The translations under genes were made by a program, and so were the position numbers. The notes below the pieces were generated by a model, which was given only the letters and a program-made list of their open reading frames with translations, searched no databases and was not told where the DNA came from. Shown in pieces: positions 63,180 through 64,000 of a stretch of 64,000 bases of DNA. Source of the DNA: Haematobia irritans (Eukaryota; Arthropoda; Insecta; Diptera; Muscidae); assembly GCF_050003625.1 (NCBI RefSeq), contig NC_134397.1, forward strand, positions 271,058,070-271,122,069, written 5' to 3'. Numbering within the stretch: the stretch's first letter is position 1; each line of letters opens with the position of its first letter.

Positions 63180-63960
63180 GTTTTCATTTATAACTTTGAT
63201 TATTTTAGAAAAAGTAACCGCGAAACTAAAGTGAATTTCAACTCGAAAACCAAAAAATACCGGTATATAAACGGCTGCATCACAGTATGTAAAGATGGGT
63301 ACTAGGTTCGGTTTTCGAGCAAGCATACAACTTCACAACAATGTAGGCGCTATGTAGATAACCCCTAAAAGTTTTAAAACTTTTCCATCCAAAGGGCGGT
63401 ACTATGTTCGCTTTTCACGTTGAAATTTCTGCGGTTACTTTATTAAAAAAATGCAATTAAAAACATATAATTACTCAATTGATTAGCAGAGTTTTGGTGG
63501 AAAAATGTATTTTAACAACACCTTAATTAAGCAAGCACCCAAGCATACAACTTCACAACAATGTAGGCGCAGTGTAGATAATCCCTAAAAACTTTAAAAC
63601 TTTTCCATCCAAAGGGCGGTACTATGTTCGCTTTTCACGTTGAAATTTCTGCGGTTACTTTATTAAAATAGTGCAATTAAAAAAGGATAATTGCTCAATT
63701 GATTAGCATTGTCTTTTTCATCTAGATTTAATTAAAATTTAAAGTGATTTTCAACTCGAAAACCTAACATAGTACCAGCCTCAAGGTATGAGAAAATTGG
63801 ATAAAAATATAATCGTCGTCTTATATATTTTTGTACTTTTAATTTAGAGTTTTGGTGGAAAAGAGGTATTTTAACAACACATTAATTTAGCAAGCTCCTA
63901 AGCATACAACTTCACAACAATGTAGACACAATGTAGATCAACCCTAAAAGTATTTTCAAT
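63180..63960. repeat. Family E MITE cluster with 218-bp tandem duplication
   Basis: AAGCATACAACTTCACAACA occurs at 63323, 63541 and 63901. The first two begin near-identical segments of about 130 bp that also contain GGGCGGTACTATGTTCGCTT (63394 and 63614), the end of the family E MITE. The matching inverted end (AACATAGTACCAGCCTCAAG) is at 63767-63786. Non-coding. Confidence 0.65.
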
Positions 63961-64000
63961 GTTAGCAGGGAATGTAAAATAAAAACCATGTCCGTAATTC

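Overview
The window is A+T-rich, intron- and transposon-dense eukaryotic DNA from a fly, most likely a calyptrate of the housefly / stable fly / horn fly group (Muscidae). Two conserved host genes are clear. One is a neuronal-type V-ATPase subunit a gene (Vha100-1) split over about 21.7 kb. The other is a single-exon ALG13. The fly assignment rests on the close match of the Vha100-1 exons to the insect gene, on a decayed copy of a Himar1-type mariner (the family first described from the horn fly Haematobia irritans), and on dense short repeats of a calyptrate style. The genus is an inference.

Positions 1-26,800 are a transposon graveyard with no convincing host gene. It holds a 2.1-kb hAT-type non-autonomous element with an 8-bp target duplication, two dispersed repeat families with terminal hairpins (here called A and B), a tRNA-derived SINE with a fold-back 5' end, a Himar1-like mariner, a DD41D ('rosa'-type) mariner, a Harbinger-like MITE, two 'CAGAGATGG' hAT MITEs, a decayed unidentified protein gene, and two inverted copies of a TA-flanked element carrying a divergent pair of tRNA-like sequences.

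Positions 26,800-31,420 hold a less A+T-rich stretch that looks like a promoter plus 5' exon of an unidentified plus-strand gene, a pure (TA)n tract of about 218 bp, two MITEs, and the intact ALG13 gene (30836-31351, plus strand).

Positions 34,745-56,408 are Vha100-1 on the minus strand. I could place 12 coding exons with matching splice phases. They include a mutually exclusive exon pair (46469-46563 or 45739-45836) and an in-frame 42-nt microexon (45453-45494). Its introns hold a second, inverted copy of the 2.1-kb hAT element, another hAT element split by a Penelope-like retroelement, a SINE, a perfect-looking 40-bp hairpin, and a complete 5.6-kb non-LTR retrotransposon of the RNase H-bearing I group with both ORFs open, a 16-bp target duplication, and a mutated reverse-transcriptase active site (YADN instead of YADD).

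Positions 56,409-64,000 are the 5' side of Vha100-1: a candidate noncoding first exon near 62.92-63.0 kb and several MITE or SINE pieces. ALG13 and Vha100-1 have unrelated roles (N-glycan assembly at the ER; proton pumping and vesicle function) and share only proximity. They converge, with about 3.4 kb between their stop codons. Everything else is mobile DNA, much of it nested, so relative ages can be read from what interrupts what.
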